From Chryseobacterium indologenes (GTDB lineage: Bacteria; Bacteroidota; Bacteroidia; Flavobacteriales; Weeksellaceae), in contig LAZY01000009.1 of assembly GCA_001013295.1 (NCBI GenBank), positions 1-64,000 on the forward strand: a stretch of 64,000 nt of DNA, in the 5' to 3' direction. Every line of letters begins with the position of its first letter. The first letter of the stretch is position 1. The notes beneath the pieces were generated by a model. The model saw nothing but the letters and a program-made list of their open reading frames with translations, was not told where the DNA came from and did no database searches. Shown piece by piece: positions 1 to 6,789 of this stretch. Made by a program: the position numbers and the translations under genes.

Positions 1-92
1 ATCTCAACGAGTTTATTTACAAATTAAACAGACGGTATTTTGGAGACAAACTCTTTGACAGACTAGTAATTGCGAATATAACAGGTGCATAA
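1..92 (+). CDS. 3' end of a transposase, IS1595 (ISXO2-like) type, cut by window edge
   Basis: The frame open from the left edge to the TAA at 90-92 encodes a C-terminal tail with LNEFIYKLNRRYFGDKLFDR. This resembles the C-terminus of ISXO2-like/IS1595 transposases, where an 'xLxEFxxxxNRR' segment follows the DDE-type catalytic core. The catalytic residues would lie outside the window. No start can be seen and no inverted repeat could be confirmed downstream. It sits next to other transposase debris, which fits a mobile-element scar. The identification rests on a short tail, so it is tentative. Confidence 0.55.
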   Translation, partial: LNEFIYKLNRRYFGDKLFDRLVIANITGA

Positions 93-100
93 ACGGATAA

Positions 101-256
101 TCAGATTATTTTTAAATATTCTGCTTCAGGTATCGGATGTCCATAAATTCTTCCTGCACTCAATTCTACTCTCAAAACATTCTGCCAACCAACAACAGCA
201 AAACTTATGAAATATGATCCTTCAGAACTGTGAGACTTGTAATTAAAAAGACTCCG
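101..256 (-). pseudogene. Possible N-terminal remnant of a Y1 (REP-associated) transposase
   Basis: An open minus-strand stretch of about 50 codons contains NYKSHSSEGSYFISFAVVGW. That resembles the N-terminal first strand of REP-associated tyrosine transposases (Y1_Tnp family), typically 'YxxxxxxxYFITxxxVGWxDVF'. The downstream residues diverge and stop at 101, and the open frame runs into a terminator hairpin with no start codon. It cannot be the front half of the C-terminal fragment at 587-752, because that fragment lies upstream of it on the same strand. I read it as debris from a second copy; the match is short. Confidence 0.33.
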
Positions 257-276
257 CAAATATATACGGAGTCTTT
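247..276. terminator. Hairpin terminator
   Basis: A 10-bp perfect stem (AAAGACTCCG / CGGAGTCTTT) closes a 10-base AT-rich loop. A- and T-runs at the flanks would let it work in both directions. Confidence 0.7.
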
Positions 277-340
277 GATATTAATACTTTATTTACCAAG
301 TTATATTGTCTGTATCAGATAACTTTTGTATCAAGATTTG

Positions 341-580
341 TTATTTTAAATCATCATAACTCAAAGAATAGGAAACAAATTTATCTCCATATTCATAAAG
401 AATAAAAAATGTAACTATGTTATTTTGAAAAAAAACCATACATGGCATATTTAAATATAAATAATTCTTTTCTCCTTCTGAATGTATAAACTCATTATTT
501 TCATATTTAAAATTCCCCCGCTTCCGCACGAATCCTTTCGTGTGGTCAATATTATAAATTAAACATTCTAAAAATAACAA
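341..580 (-). CDS. Small hypothetical protein (79 aa)
   Basis: The 79-residue product is rich in aromatic and hydrophobic residues, with no signal peptide or clear membrane helix. The central 'KYENNEFIHSEGEKNYLYLN' region looks like real coding sequence. I do not recognise the family. It lies directly downstream, on the same strand, of a broken transposase fragment. It may therefore be a cargo gene, an orphan immunity-type gene or the tail of a larger broken gene. Its own promoter is not obvious. Confidence 0.4.
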   Translation of the reverse strand: MLFLECLIYNIDHTKGFVRKRGNFKYENNEFIHSEGEKNYLYLNMPCMVFFQNNIVTFFILYEYGDKFVSYSLSYDDLK

Positions 581-586
581 TATGAT

Positions 587-752
587 CTAAAAGTCCTTTT
601 CATCACAATAATCTACTGCGTTGCTGTATTTGTAATCTTCTGCACGGAAAACTAAACCCGCTTCTACCGGATTTTCATATACATAATTTTATCTTCTGCC
701 AAATCACTTTATTGCTCCATAACTCAATAGGCTTATTATCGTGTCTCCAAAA
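587..752 (-). pseudogene. C-terminal remnant of a REP-associated tyrosine transposase (RAYT, Y1_Tnp)
   Basis: In one frame the minus strand encodes FWRHDNKPIELWSNKVIWQK. After a frame change near 690 it continues as YVYENPVEAGLVFRAEDYKY followed by SNAVDYCDEKDF and a stop. These are the hallmark C-terminal segments of Y1_Tnp/RAYT proteins (FWxxxxxPxxLxS, then 'YIHxNPVxAGxVxxxExYxYSSAxDY'). The catalytic tyrosine and HxH region are missing, so it is non-functional. A REP-like hairpin lies about 50 bp away at 802-825, as expected for a RAYT and its cognate repeats. Confidence 0.75.
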
Positions 753-801
753 TTGATATTAAGTAGAAGTATAAGATAGAACTTCTGAAATTCCATCTGC
801 T

Positions 802-825
802 CTCCGAAGTCTCCCGACTTCGGAG
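802..825. repeat. REP-like palindrome
   Basis: A 10-bp perfect stem, CTCCGAAGTC / GACTTCGGAG, encloses the loop TCCC. A closely related sequence occurs as an inverted pair at 26585-26665. It lies next to the RAYT remnant, fitting the REP/RAYT relationship known from other bacteria. Confidence 0.65.
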
Positions 826-908
826 CAACTTAAAAAAATAACCCTATTTACCAGCCGTCACCACCTCCTCCGTTTTCATTTAAAAACAAACGTCAATACA
901 TTTGATGT

Positions 909-2381
909 TTATTTCTCTGCATATTCACTTGCTATCCTTCCCGAAATTAATCCGGCTACTGTCCCTAATCCAGGCCAGGTATTATCTCCCGTAAGCCAAA
1001 AGTTTTCAACTCCGATGTCCTGAGGAACGGCTTTGAGATTTGTATTTTTTTTAGTTTGCTTAAACCCGCCAACACTTCCCATTATTCTGTTTGTAAATTT
1101 CTGATAGGTCAATGGGGTACCAATTTCATAAACCATAGGATTTTGCCCTAGATTTGGGTAAACTTTTCTTGCAGCATTTATTAAATATAAACCAATGTTT
1201 TGCTTTTTTATTTGATATTCCGTCTCTGTAAGATTCTGCCATTCTGCTATATCGCAGTGTGTTGAAATCATTACTGAACGAAATCCTTCCGGTGCAGACC
1301 TAGTATCATTTTTGTCGGAAACAGAAATAAACATATTATTTCCATTCCCCAATTTCGAATCATAATCAATTAAAATCTGATGATGCGTGAGGATCTGATT
1401 AGAAACTTCCATTTCCGGTACTCCTAAAAAAATAACGATTGCGCTTCCTTTATTTCTTTCATTTTTTACAATAAAAGGCTGCAATTTATTTTTTATAGAA
1501 TCTGGACAAATCGTCTGTAACAAGTCAATAGGTAAAGAATTTATTATTTTTTTTGCTTTAAAGTATCCCTTGCCTGTCTTGATATTCCAATTGTTTTTTT
1601 CTTTTTTAAATTCTAAAACTTTGTGCCCTTTTTTTATGGTCCCTCCTATTTTTAAATAATAATTTGATAAATGATTCCAAAAGCTTTTCATACCCCCTTC
1701 CGCTCTCATAAGTCCAGCTCCTCTGATGCTGGCTCCCAGGGCAGAGTTAATAAACGGAGCTTTGTCTATACTACTGTGAACAGTATCTTCTATCAGCATG
1801 GACAGTAGACCGACTAAAGATTTGTCATTTTCAAGATTGTATTTTTTAACAATATCCAACATGGTTGAATTGATATATTTTATCAGGTTGAAATTTTTAA
1901 TTCCAATACATTGTATTAGAATATAAATGTCTTTCGGAGTACGAATGGGAAGTTTGATGTTTTTTCTGCTGGCTTCCCAGAATACTTTTGTCACCTCATC
2001 CATAAGCTTCCAAAATTCTATGTGGTTTTGAGTTGAGCCTATTTTATCCAGTCTTTCTTTTTTCCATTTTTCAGGATCCTGATAAAGTGTAATTTGTCTA
2101 TCGGGAAGCCAGGCTATATAATCAATATATTTTCCTTTTGGCATCTCTAAGTGAATGTCTCTGAAAAAATTGGCTCCAACACCACCTTCTGTAAAGTCTA
2201 CTAAAGTTGTAGCACCCACATCGAATGAAAAACCTTTTTTGGTAAAGAAACCAGCGCATCCGCCCAATTGCCCATGAGATTCAAGAACGATTGTTTTCAA
2301 TCCTTTACTTTGTAGTCTTAATGCTGCTGAAAATCCCGAAATTCCGCCTCCGAAAATCGCTATATCATAGTCTTCAATCAT
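909..2381 (-). CDS. FAD-dependent oxidoreductase, carotenoid isomerase / phytoene desaturase-like
   Basis: The 490-aa protein opens with a Rossmann dinucleotide-binding motif (IAIFGGGISGFSAALRLQSKG, residues about 8-28) followed by the acidic strand end VLES. Near the C-terminus it has the motif 'NFWLTGDNTWPGLGTVAGLISGRIAS', typical of CrtI/CrtISO-like desaturases and isomerases that bind FAD. The family acts on carotenoids or retinoids, but the substrate here is not evident and no other carotenoid gene is nearby. It is full length for the family. It appears monocistronic; the next upstream gene starts at 2908 on the same strand, leaving about 80 bp between them. Confidence 0.75.
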   Translation of the reverse strand: MIEDYDIAIFGGGISGFSAALRLQSKGLKTIVLESHGQLGGCAGFFTKKGFSFDVGATTLVDFTEGGVGANFFRDIHLEMPKGKYIDYIAWLPDRQITLYQDPEKWKKERLDKIGSTQNHIEFWKLMDEVTKVFWEASRKNIKLPIRTPKDIYILIQCIGIKNFNLIKYINSTMLDIVKKYNLENDKSLVGLLSMLIEDTVHSSIDKAPFINSALGASIRGAGLMRAEGGMKSFWNHLSNYYLKIGGTIKKGHKVLEFKKEKNNWNIKTGKGYFKAKKIINSLPIDLLQTICPDSIKNKLQPFIVKNERNKGSAIVIFLGVPEMEVSNQILTHHQILIDYDSKLGNGNNMFISVSDKNDTRSAPEGFRSVMISTHCDIAEWQNLTETEYQIKKQNIGLYLINAARKVYPNLGQNPMVYEIGTPLTYQKFTNRIMGSVGGFKQTKKNTNLKAVPQDIGVENFWLTGDNTWPGLGTVAGLISGRIASEYAEK

Positions 2382-2464
2382 TTAAATTTATATTGTTTGA
2401 TTTTTATACTTAGGTTGTTGATCTATTTTTACAGATCCTGTTGATGGAAGAATCAGCATCTTAA

Positions 2465-2908
2465 TTATCGCTTAATCTTGTTGAATTTTATTTTCATTGC
2501 ATGAATGGTATCAAAATGGCCATGAGAGTCTGTTTTATAAAGGAGTTTATTATTGTGAATTAAAAATTGGTCACTATTTATATATTTATCAGCACCTTTG
2601 TTTCCGCCCACAACAAAAAGAGTATCGCCTGAACTTTTATATTTTTTATCCAATACCATCAGGGAAGCATTATCACCTACAATGATTTGAATTTTCACAG
2701 AATCCAAAATATTTACAATACAATACTCTTTCCCATTTCTATATTCTGCGGAAAGAAGAGTCTTGTCCAAGCGTTTCACATTTTCCGCTACAACTTTTGG
2801 ATCTTTATGTCCTATAAAATCAATTTGAGTAAAAGTATAGTATAGAATTCCTGAAATTCCACCAATTATAATAGCTGAAATTAAAAAGATTTTAATACTA
2901 TTTTTCAT
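2465..2908 (-). CDS. Membrane-anchored hypothetical protein
   Basis: A longer frame exists, but I chose the internal ATG (MKNSIKIFLISAIIIGGISG) because it gives a clean N-terminal membrane anchor and avoids overlapping the divergent gene at 2937. The remainder, about 125 residues, is predicted periplasmic. It contains 'KDPKVVAENVKRLDKTLLSAEYRNGKEYC' and a C-terminal segment with a 'LIHNNKLLYKTDSHGHFDTIHAMK' pattern. I do not recognise the family. The start lies only 28 bp from a divergent start, so the two would share a very compact promoter region. Confidence 0.55.
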   Translation of the reverse strand: MKNSIKIFLISAIIIGGISGILYYTFTQIDFIGHKDPKVVAENVKRLDKTLLSAEYRNGKEYCIVNILDSVKIQIIVGDNASLMVLDKKYKSSGDTLFVVGGNKGADKYINSDQFLIHNNKLLYKTDSHGHFDTIHAMKIKFNKIKR

Positions 2909-2936
2909 ACCAAGTCGTTCTTTTAAAAATTGAATA

Positions 2937-3353
2937 ATGAAAAAATATAAGTTAATAGGGTGTTTCATGGGATTATTTTTCGTTATATCAGCGACTGTGA
3001 TTATCCTGAGACTTCATTTAGCCAACTATCTTCCCGTGTTATTTGTCCTGTTATTTTTTCCTTTTTTAATCTATCTTGGGGTTAATTTAGCCTTTACCTC
3101 TTCAGCCTACATTAAAAAACATCATATTGATTTTTACGAGCAATATAAGTCGATGACCCTTGGTACAGATGGAAATATTGTGAATCTTCTATTGGTGAGC
3201 GATAAAAAAATCACAGAACTTCAGGATCAAAAGGTGCTGATTTTTAAAAAAGAAATGATCGGCATTATAAAATTAATTATTGTATGTTTTCTGAGCTTCA
3301 TTCTTCTTAGTATTCTTACGACTATTATGGCGCAGAGGAGCTCTATTTTATAA
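2937..3353 (+). CDS. Small membrane protein with three predicted transmembrane segments
   Basis: The 138-aa product has hydrophobic segments at about residues 7-25, 30-52 and 107-130, with a charged soluble stretch in between (AYIKKHHIDFYEQYKSMTLG). No motif was recognised. It is the only plus-strand gene in a minus-strand run and overlaps the end of the converging gene at 3343-3660 by 11 bp. The soluble stretch between the second and third helices could be cytoplasmic, but topology cannot be settled here. Confidence 0.55.
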   Translation: MKKYKLIGCFMGLFFVISATVIILRLHLANYLPVLFVLLFFPFLIYLGVNLAFTSSAYIKKHHIDFYEQYKSMTLGTDGNIVNLLLVSDKKITELQDQKVLIFKKEMIGIIKLIIVCFLSFILLSILTTIMAQRSSIL

Positions 3354-3660
3354 AAAATACTCTTCCATCCCAGGAAAACTCTCCGCCCCGTCCCAATGTC
3401 GCATAATAAACAATAGTCAAAGAAATAAGGGAACTTATCATAATAAGAGGGAGCCAATATTTATTATTATTTTTCCTGTTGAGCCGCCTTGTAATTACAA
3501 TGTGTGCAACGGTTGCCAAAATAATCGGAGGGAAATAAATGATGTTTCCTAACCCATGTCCAAAGTTTAAGAGCCCAACTATGGTTAAAATACAAATCCC
3601 GATCAGTATCCATAAAACGATCCTGTTAATTTTTTTTAAATTTATCTTTTTAATGATCAT
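3343..3660 (-). CDS. Small membrane protein (105 aa)
   Basis: Three hydrophobic segments are visible at about residues 12-32, 38-57 and 68-90. The basic loop RRLNRKNNNK between the second and third suggests that side faces the cytoplasm. The family is unknown. It is the last of four consecutive minus-strand small genes (4421 to 3343), with 25 bp to the upstream gene, so it is probably cotranscribed. Confidence 0.55.
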   Translation of the reverse strand: MIIKKINLKKINRIVLWILIGICILTIVGLLNFGHGLGNIIYFPPIILATVAHIVITRRLNRKNNNKYWLPLIMISSLISLTIVYYATLGRGGEFSWDGRVFFIK

Positions 3661-3685
3661 ATCAGCGTATATGAGAAGAGGTTAA

Positions 3686-3958
3686 TTATTTTTTTAAGGC
3701 AGTAGTAATCTGTTGAAAAATTCTTTCTCCCAATAGTGCATCTCCTACGAATGCATCCCATTGACAAGTTGGGGCAAACCATATCCATAAATCTTCCAGA
3801 ACGGCTTCGTTGCCATTTTCTAATTCAAAAATACGGTCTTTAAAGTCTTTATGAAATTCTTCAGCAGAAGTATATTGACCGGAATACCCACCTGAATATT
3901 CGGACAGAATTTTTTCAGCTTCTTTTAAATCATTGATTAAGGATAGTTTTTCTAACAT
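3686..3958 (-). CDS. Small soluble hypothetical protein (90 aa)
   Basis: A compact acidic protein with the segment 'EDLWIWFAPTCQWDAFVGDALLGERIFQQ' near the C-terminus. It has no signal peptide or membrane helix. The size and acidic composition are common in immunity proteins, but no toxin is adjacent, so that remains a guess. The gap to the upstream membrane-protein gene is 13 bp and to the downstream one 25 bp, consistent with an operon. Confidence 0.5.
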   Translation of the reverse strand: MLEKLSLINDLKEAEKILSEYSGGYSGQYTSAEEFHKDFKDRIFELENGNEAVLEDLWIWFAPTCQWDAFVGDALLGERIFQQITTALKK

Positions 3959-3971
3959 CTTTTTTTTAATA

Positions 3972-4226
3972 TTATTGCGGAAAATTATATGACAGCCATG
4001 TTACAAAAGATATTGTCAGGATCATAGAAGTTAACGAACCTAATAATAAACCCCATTCCATATCTCGTATTGTTGGCTTTTTCTTGTATTTTTTCCTAAT
4101 TATAAATCCGGGTATAATGCAACAGGCGAATATCAATAGGATCAAATCAAAACGATCCAGTAGTTTTAGTGCGACAACCAATAAAAATTCAGCTAAAACG
4201 GCTAGAATAAAAGAAAATATTTTCAA
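3972..4226 (-). CDS. Small membrane protein (84 aa)
   Basis: Two to three hydrophobic stretches (about residues 3-20, 27-43 and 60-80) are separated by a strongly basic loop, RKKYKKKP, which probably faces the cytoplasm. I do not recognise the family. It sits between a 43-aa candidate gene upstream and the 90-aa soluble gene downstream on the same strand. The cluster could encode a small membrane-associated module, but nothing in the sequence says what it does. Confidence 0.5.
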   Translation of the reverse strand: MKIFSFILAVLAEFLLVVALKLLDRFDLILLIFACCIIPGFIIRKKYKKKPTIRDMEWGLLLGSLTSMILTISFVTWLSYNFPQ

Positions 4227-4289
4227 TTTTTCGCCTTTTTTGTAAATATAATAAAGTTAATTATATATTCTTTACCATTTTGTATGCTT

Positions 4290-4421
4290 TTAATTCAAAC
4301 GAACAAAATCATCTATAACAGAGTTTGAAGATATGCTCGTCTTGGCTACATAACCTACATTTTTCAACATATGCCCAAGAAGAAATACTGATTTACAGGC
4401 AATATAATTTTTAAAAACCAT
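4290..4421 (-). CDS. Candidate 43-aa small protein
   Basis: An ATG preceded by AGCAAGG opens a 43-codon frame (MVFKNYIACKSVFLLGHMLK and on to FVRLN, stop at 4290-4292). The composition is protein-like and it heads the minus-strand run of small genes. It could equally be the tail of a decayed larger gene. It occupies part of the otherwise empty stretch 4227-4541; I see nothing else there except an AT-rich promoter-like region before 4542. Confidence 0.3.
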   Translation of the reverse strand: MVFKNYIACKSVFLLGHMLKNVGYVAKTSISSNSVIDDFVRLN

Positions 4422-4541
4422 CCTTGCTAAAGTTAAATAATTTCATTAAAAATTCAAAAAAAATTAAAAATATACTATTCAATACATGGTGTATTATTTT
4501 TTTTACTATTTTTAAGCACTATCAAATTAATTTATTAAAAT

Positions 4542-4910
4542 ATGAAAAAAGCATTTTTTTTATCTTTTTTATCTTCCCTATCAATGATCTCGTGTTCATT
4601 AGAAGGTTCTGAAGAAAACAACCTGATGAAAAATCAGTCAGAAGAAAGTATTAACAAATCAATTATGTCTAAAGGTCAGGCAATTGAGAGCTTCAAAAAA
4701 GCATTAGCCGATGCAAACAACCCAACACTTATTAAAGAAGAAATTAAAAACAATTCAGGAAGTCAGGGATTTAGTCCTTCAAGAAAGAAAATTTTATTAG
4801 AACCTGCGAAAATGGTTTTACGGTCAACAGGAATAGCTGCGGATAAAATTAATGGTTTAGATGATGATGCAATTATTTCACAAGCCTTTATTTCAATTTC
4901 AAATCAATAA
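4542..4910 (+). CDS. Hypothetical lipoprotein (122 aa)
   Basis: The N-terminus has a signal peptide ending in a lipobox (LSMISC, Cys at about residue 18), so the mature protein should be lipid-anchored. The mature part is polar, Ser/Asn/Lys-rich, with a predicted helical middle (GQAIESFKKALADANNPT) and no recognised domain. It starts 24 bp before the next secreted-protein gene, at 4935. The pair probably forms an operon of exported proteins. Confidence 0.6.
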   Translation: MKKAFFLSFLSSLSMISCSLEGSEENNLMKNQSEESINKSIMSKGQAIESFKKALADANNPTLIKEEIKNNSGSQGFSPSRKKILLEPAKMVLRSTGIAADKINGLDDDAIISQAFISISNQ

Positions 4911-4934
4911 AAACCATAATACATCACATACAAT

Positions 4935-5459
4935 ATGAGAAAAATACTTCCATTAGTTTTAGTTCTTTTAGCTGTAATCATTAAAGCTCAGCAATATCCA
5001 TTGGTAGTTTATAATTTTAGCCCTATTACGGTTACTAAAATGAAAATTAGAGTCACAGACCCAACAACATGGCCACAGGACTGCCATCCGATTGCTTATG
5101 GAGAAACAGCAGGGCCCCTGTTACCAGGTACCACTGTTACTTATGATCTTATGGAGAAAAGTGGAACAAAAACTCCACCCATCAATCAATGGGATATTAT
5201 GTCCCATTATATAGGTATTCCTGATAATATATATAACGTAAGTGCCGGGATGGGAACAGTCATACCACCTGCTATAACATCTATTATTAACTGGCAGAGT
5301 ATTATAATAGAATTTTCCAATGGTGAATCCATAGATTTAGGAAGAGGTTGTGTACAGCCTGGTACTCCTACATTCAATTCGGGGCCTACTCCATCAGGTA
5401 GAACTGCGGCTACTAATCTATTACTTACACCTAACCAGCAAGTTATTACTATATTCTAA
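4935..5459 (+). CDS. Secreted hypothetical protein (174 aa)
   Basis: A Sec signal peptide (MRKILPLVLVLLAVIIKAQQ, cleavage likely after KA or KAQ) precedes a mature beta-rich, proline-rich domain. Two cysteines are visible (CHPI and GRGC), which could form a disulphide in the periplasm or outside the cell. No sorting domain is present. The family was not recognised. It follows the lipoprotein gene closely and is followed by a strong terminator at 5488-5520, which marks the operon end. Confidence 0.6.
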   Translation: MRKILPLVLVLLAVIIKAQQYPLVVYNFSPITVTKMKIRVTDPTTWPQDCHPIAYGETAGPLLPGTTVTYDLMEKSGTKTPPINQWDIMSHYIGIPDNIYNVSAGMGTVIPPAITSIINWQSIIIEFSNGESIDLGRGCVQPGTPTFNSGPTPSGRTAATNLLLTPNQQVITIF

Positions 5460-5487
5460 CAGCTATTTATTCAAAATATAAAAAGCC

Positions 5488-5520
5488 AAATGGCGCCCAC
5501 TAAAACAGTGGGCGCCATTT
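5488..5520. terminator. Strong bidirectional terminator
   Basis: A 13-bp stem (AAATGGCGCCCAC / GTGGGCGCCATTT) with a 7-base loop is flanked by A- and T-runs. It ends the plus-strand pair at 4542-5459. Confidence 0.85.
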
Positions 5521-5624
5521 TTTAAAGATACTTTAATCAATTTCCAGTTTCCGAAATACCAAAATACAGATTATCAAAATCTTAGATTAAAATACCTAAT
5601 TCGCCTGTTCTGATTTTGAATTCG

Positions 5625-6656
5625 TTATTTTTTAATGATTTTTATGGCCTCAAGACCTTGTTCAGTTTTTACTCTGATCCAATAAGAGGCCGGGGTGAGA
5701 GATGACAGATTAATTTCTGCTTCAGCGCTGTTTATTTTTTGTTTTATAACGGTTTGCCCTAGAAAGTTAATCACTTCAACCTCTAAAATTGACTGTTTGG
5801 AGGTCAGGAACAACTTATTTACAACAGGGTTCGGAAAGAATTTAAAATTCGTTTTTTCTACTGAGGATACATTTAAATAAGTAGTACAAGTAGTTCCGGT
5901 AATTATAACACTATTACCAACCCAGTTAGAGGAGGTTCCGTTTAAAGCAAACCCCATAAGAGTTCCATTATAATTATTTCCGCTGCTGTCCTGCAAGGTA
6001 GTTACAGAAGCATTATTTGCATTAGCGATACCCTGATTAAATTTATAATACGCAATTAATCCTGTTGTTGGACCGGGTAGCTCACAGTTCATATGGTTTG
6101 TTATTTCACCGGGAGACAAAGCTCTATTCCAGATTTTTACTTCATCCATAGTTCCTGTAAAACTATTGGCAGCATTATTAAAAGCACCTAACCTAACCAA
6201 GCTTCCTCCATCAACCGGATCAACCTCAGTATTGGTATCTACCAACTGTCCATTTTTGTACAATTTCAGGGTGGTAGTAGCAGCATCATAAGTTACGGCA
6301 ACGTGATACCAGGTATTAACAGACAATGGAACAGAGTCTTCTACGCTAAACCAATCACCGTTATGCCCTGCAGTAAGTTTCCCGGAACTGTTGGGTACCC
6401 AGAAAGCGTGCCGTGTATCTGAATCCCCACCAGAGATAATGTTGTTTTGGGTGCTTAAACTTTTCACGTAGATCCAGGCTTCTTTAGTATAACTTGCAGG
6501 CAAAATGTTTCCACAGTTTACATAATCGTTTACGCCATCAAAATCCAGCGCTGATCCTTGCTGAGAAAATCCAAATTGGAAAATCATTAAAAAAGAGGCC
6601 AACCAGATTTTTTGAAAATTCAGTTTGAAGGGCACTGAAAGTATTTTTCTTTTCAT
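5625..6656 (-). CDS. LamG-domain protein exported by the type IX secretion system
   Basis: Signal peptide to about residue 31 (…QFGFSQQ), then a concanavalin/LamG-like jelly-roll fold. Its landmarks are 'ALDFDGVNDYVNCG', 'WYHVAVTYDAATTTLKLYKNGQLV' and 'GTMDEVKIWNRALSPGEI', roughly residues 35-190. The last 75 residues match a type A T9SS sorting domain: 'FKFFPNPVVNKLFL', 'VEVINFLGQTVIKQ' and a basic end, EAIKIIKK. It should therefore be exported across the outer membrane and probably bound to the surface. LamG domains bind carbohydrate or protein, but the ligand is unknown. It is divergent from the sensor kinase gene at 6790. Confidence 0.85.
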   Translation of the reverse strand: MKRKILSVPFKLNFQKIWLASFLMIFQFGFSQQGSALDFDGVNDYVNCGNILPASYTKEAWIYVKSLSTQNNIISGGDSDTRHAFWVPNSSGKLTAGHNGDWFSVEDSVPLSVNTWYHVAVTYDAATTTLKLYKNGQLVDTNTEVDPVDGGSLVRLGAFNNAANSFTGTMDEVKIWNRALSPGEITNHMNCELPGPTTGLIAYYKFNQGIANANNASVTTLQDSSGNNYNGTLMGFALNGTSSNWVGNSVIITGTTCTTYLNVSSVEKTNFKFFPNPVVNKLFLTSKQSILEVEVINFLGQTVIKQKINSAEAEINLSSLTPASYWIRVKTEQGLEAIKIIKK

Positions 6657-6766
6657 AATAATAATTTTTATTAATTACTTCACAAAATTGTATCATTCTT
6701 CCGGAGATTCATACAAGGGTAAACCCTTGAATTGAAGATTAGATAATTTTCAAGATTAGAAATTGA

Positions 6767-6774
6767 TACATTTG
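6767..6774 (+). promoter_or_regulatory. Candidate -7 promoter element (TACATTTG)
   Basis: This matches the Bacteroidetes -7 consensus TAnnTTTG. It lies 15 bp before the ATG of the sensor kinase, implying a very short leader. No convincing -33 TTTG was found. A near-perfect inverted repeat CAAGGGT-AA-ACCCTTG at 6714-6729 lies just upstream and may be an operator. Confidence 0.45.
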
Positions 6775-6789
6775 TAAAAAAATATAGGT

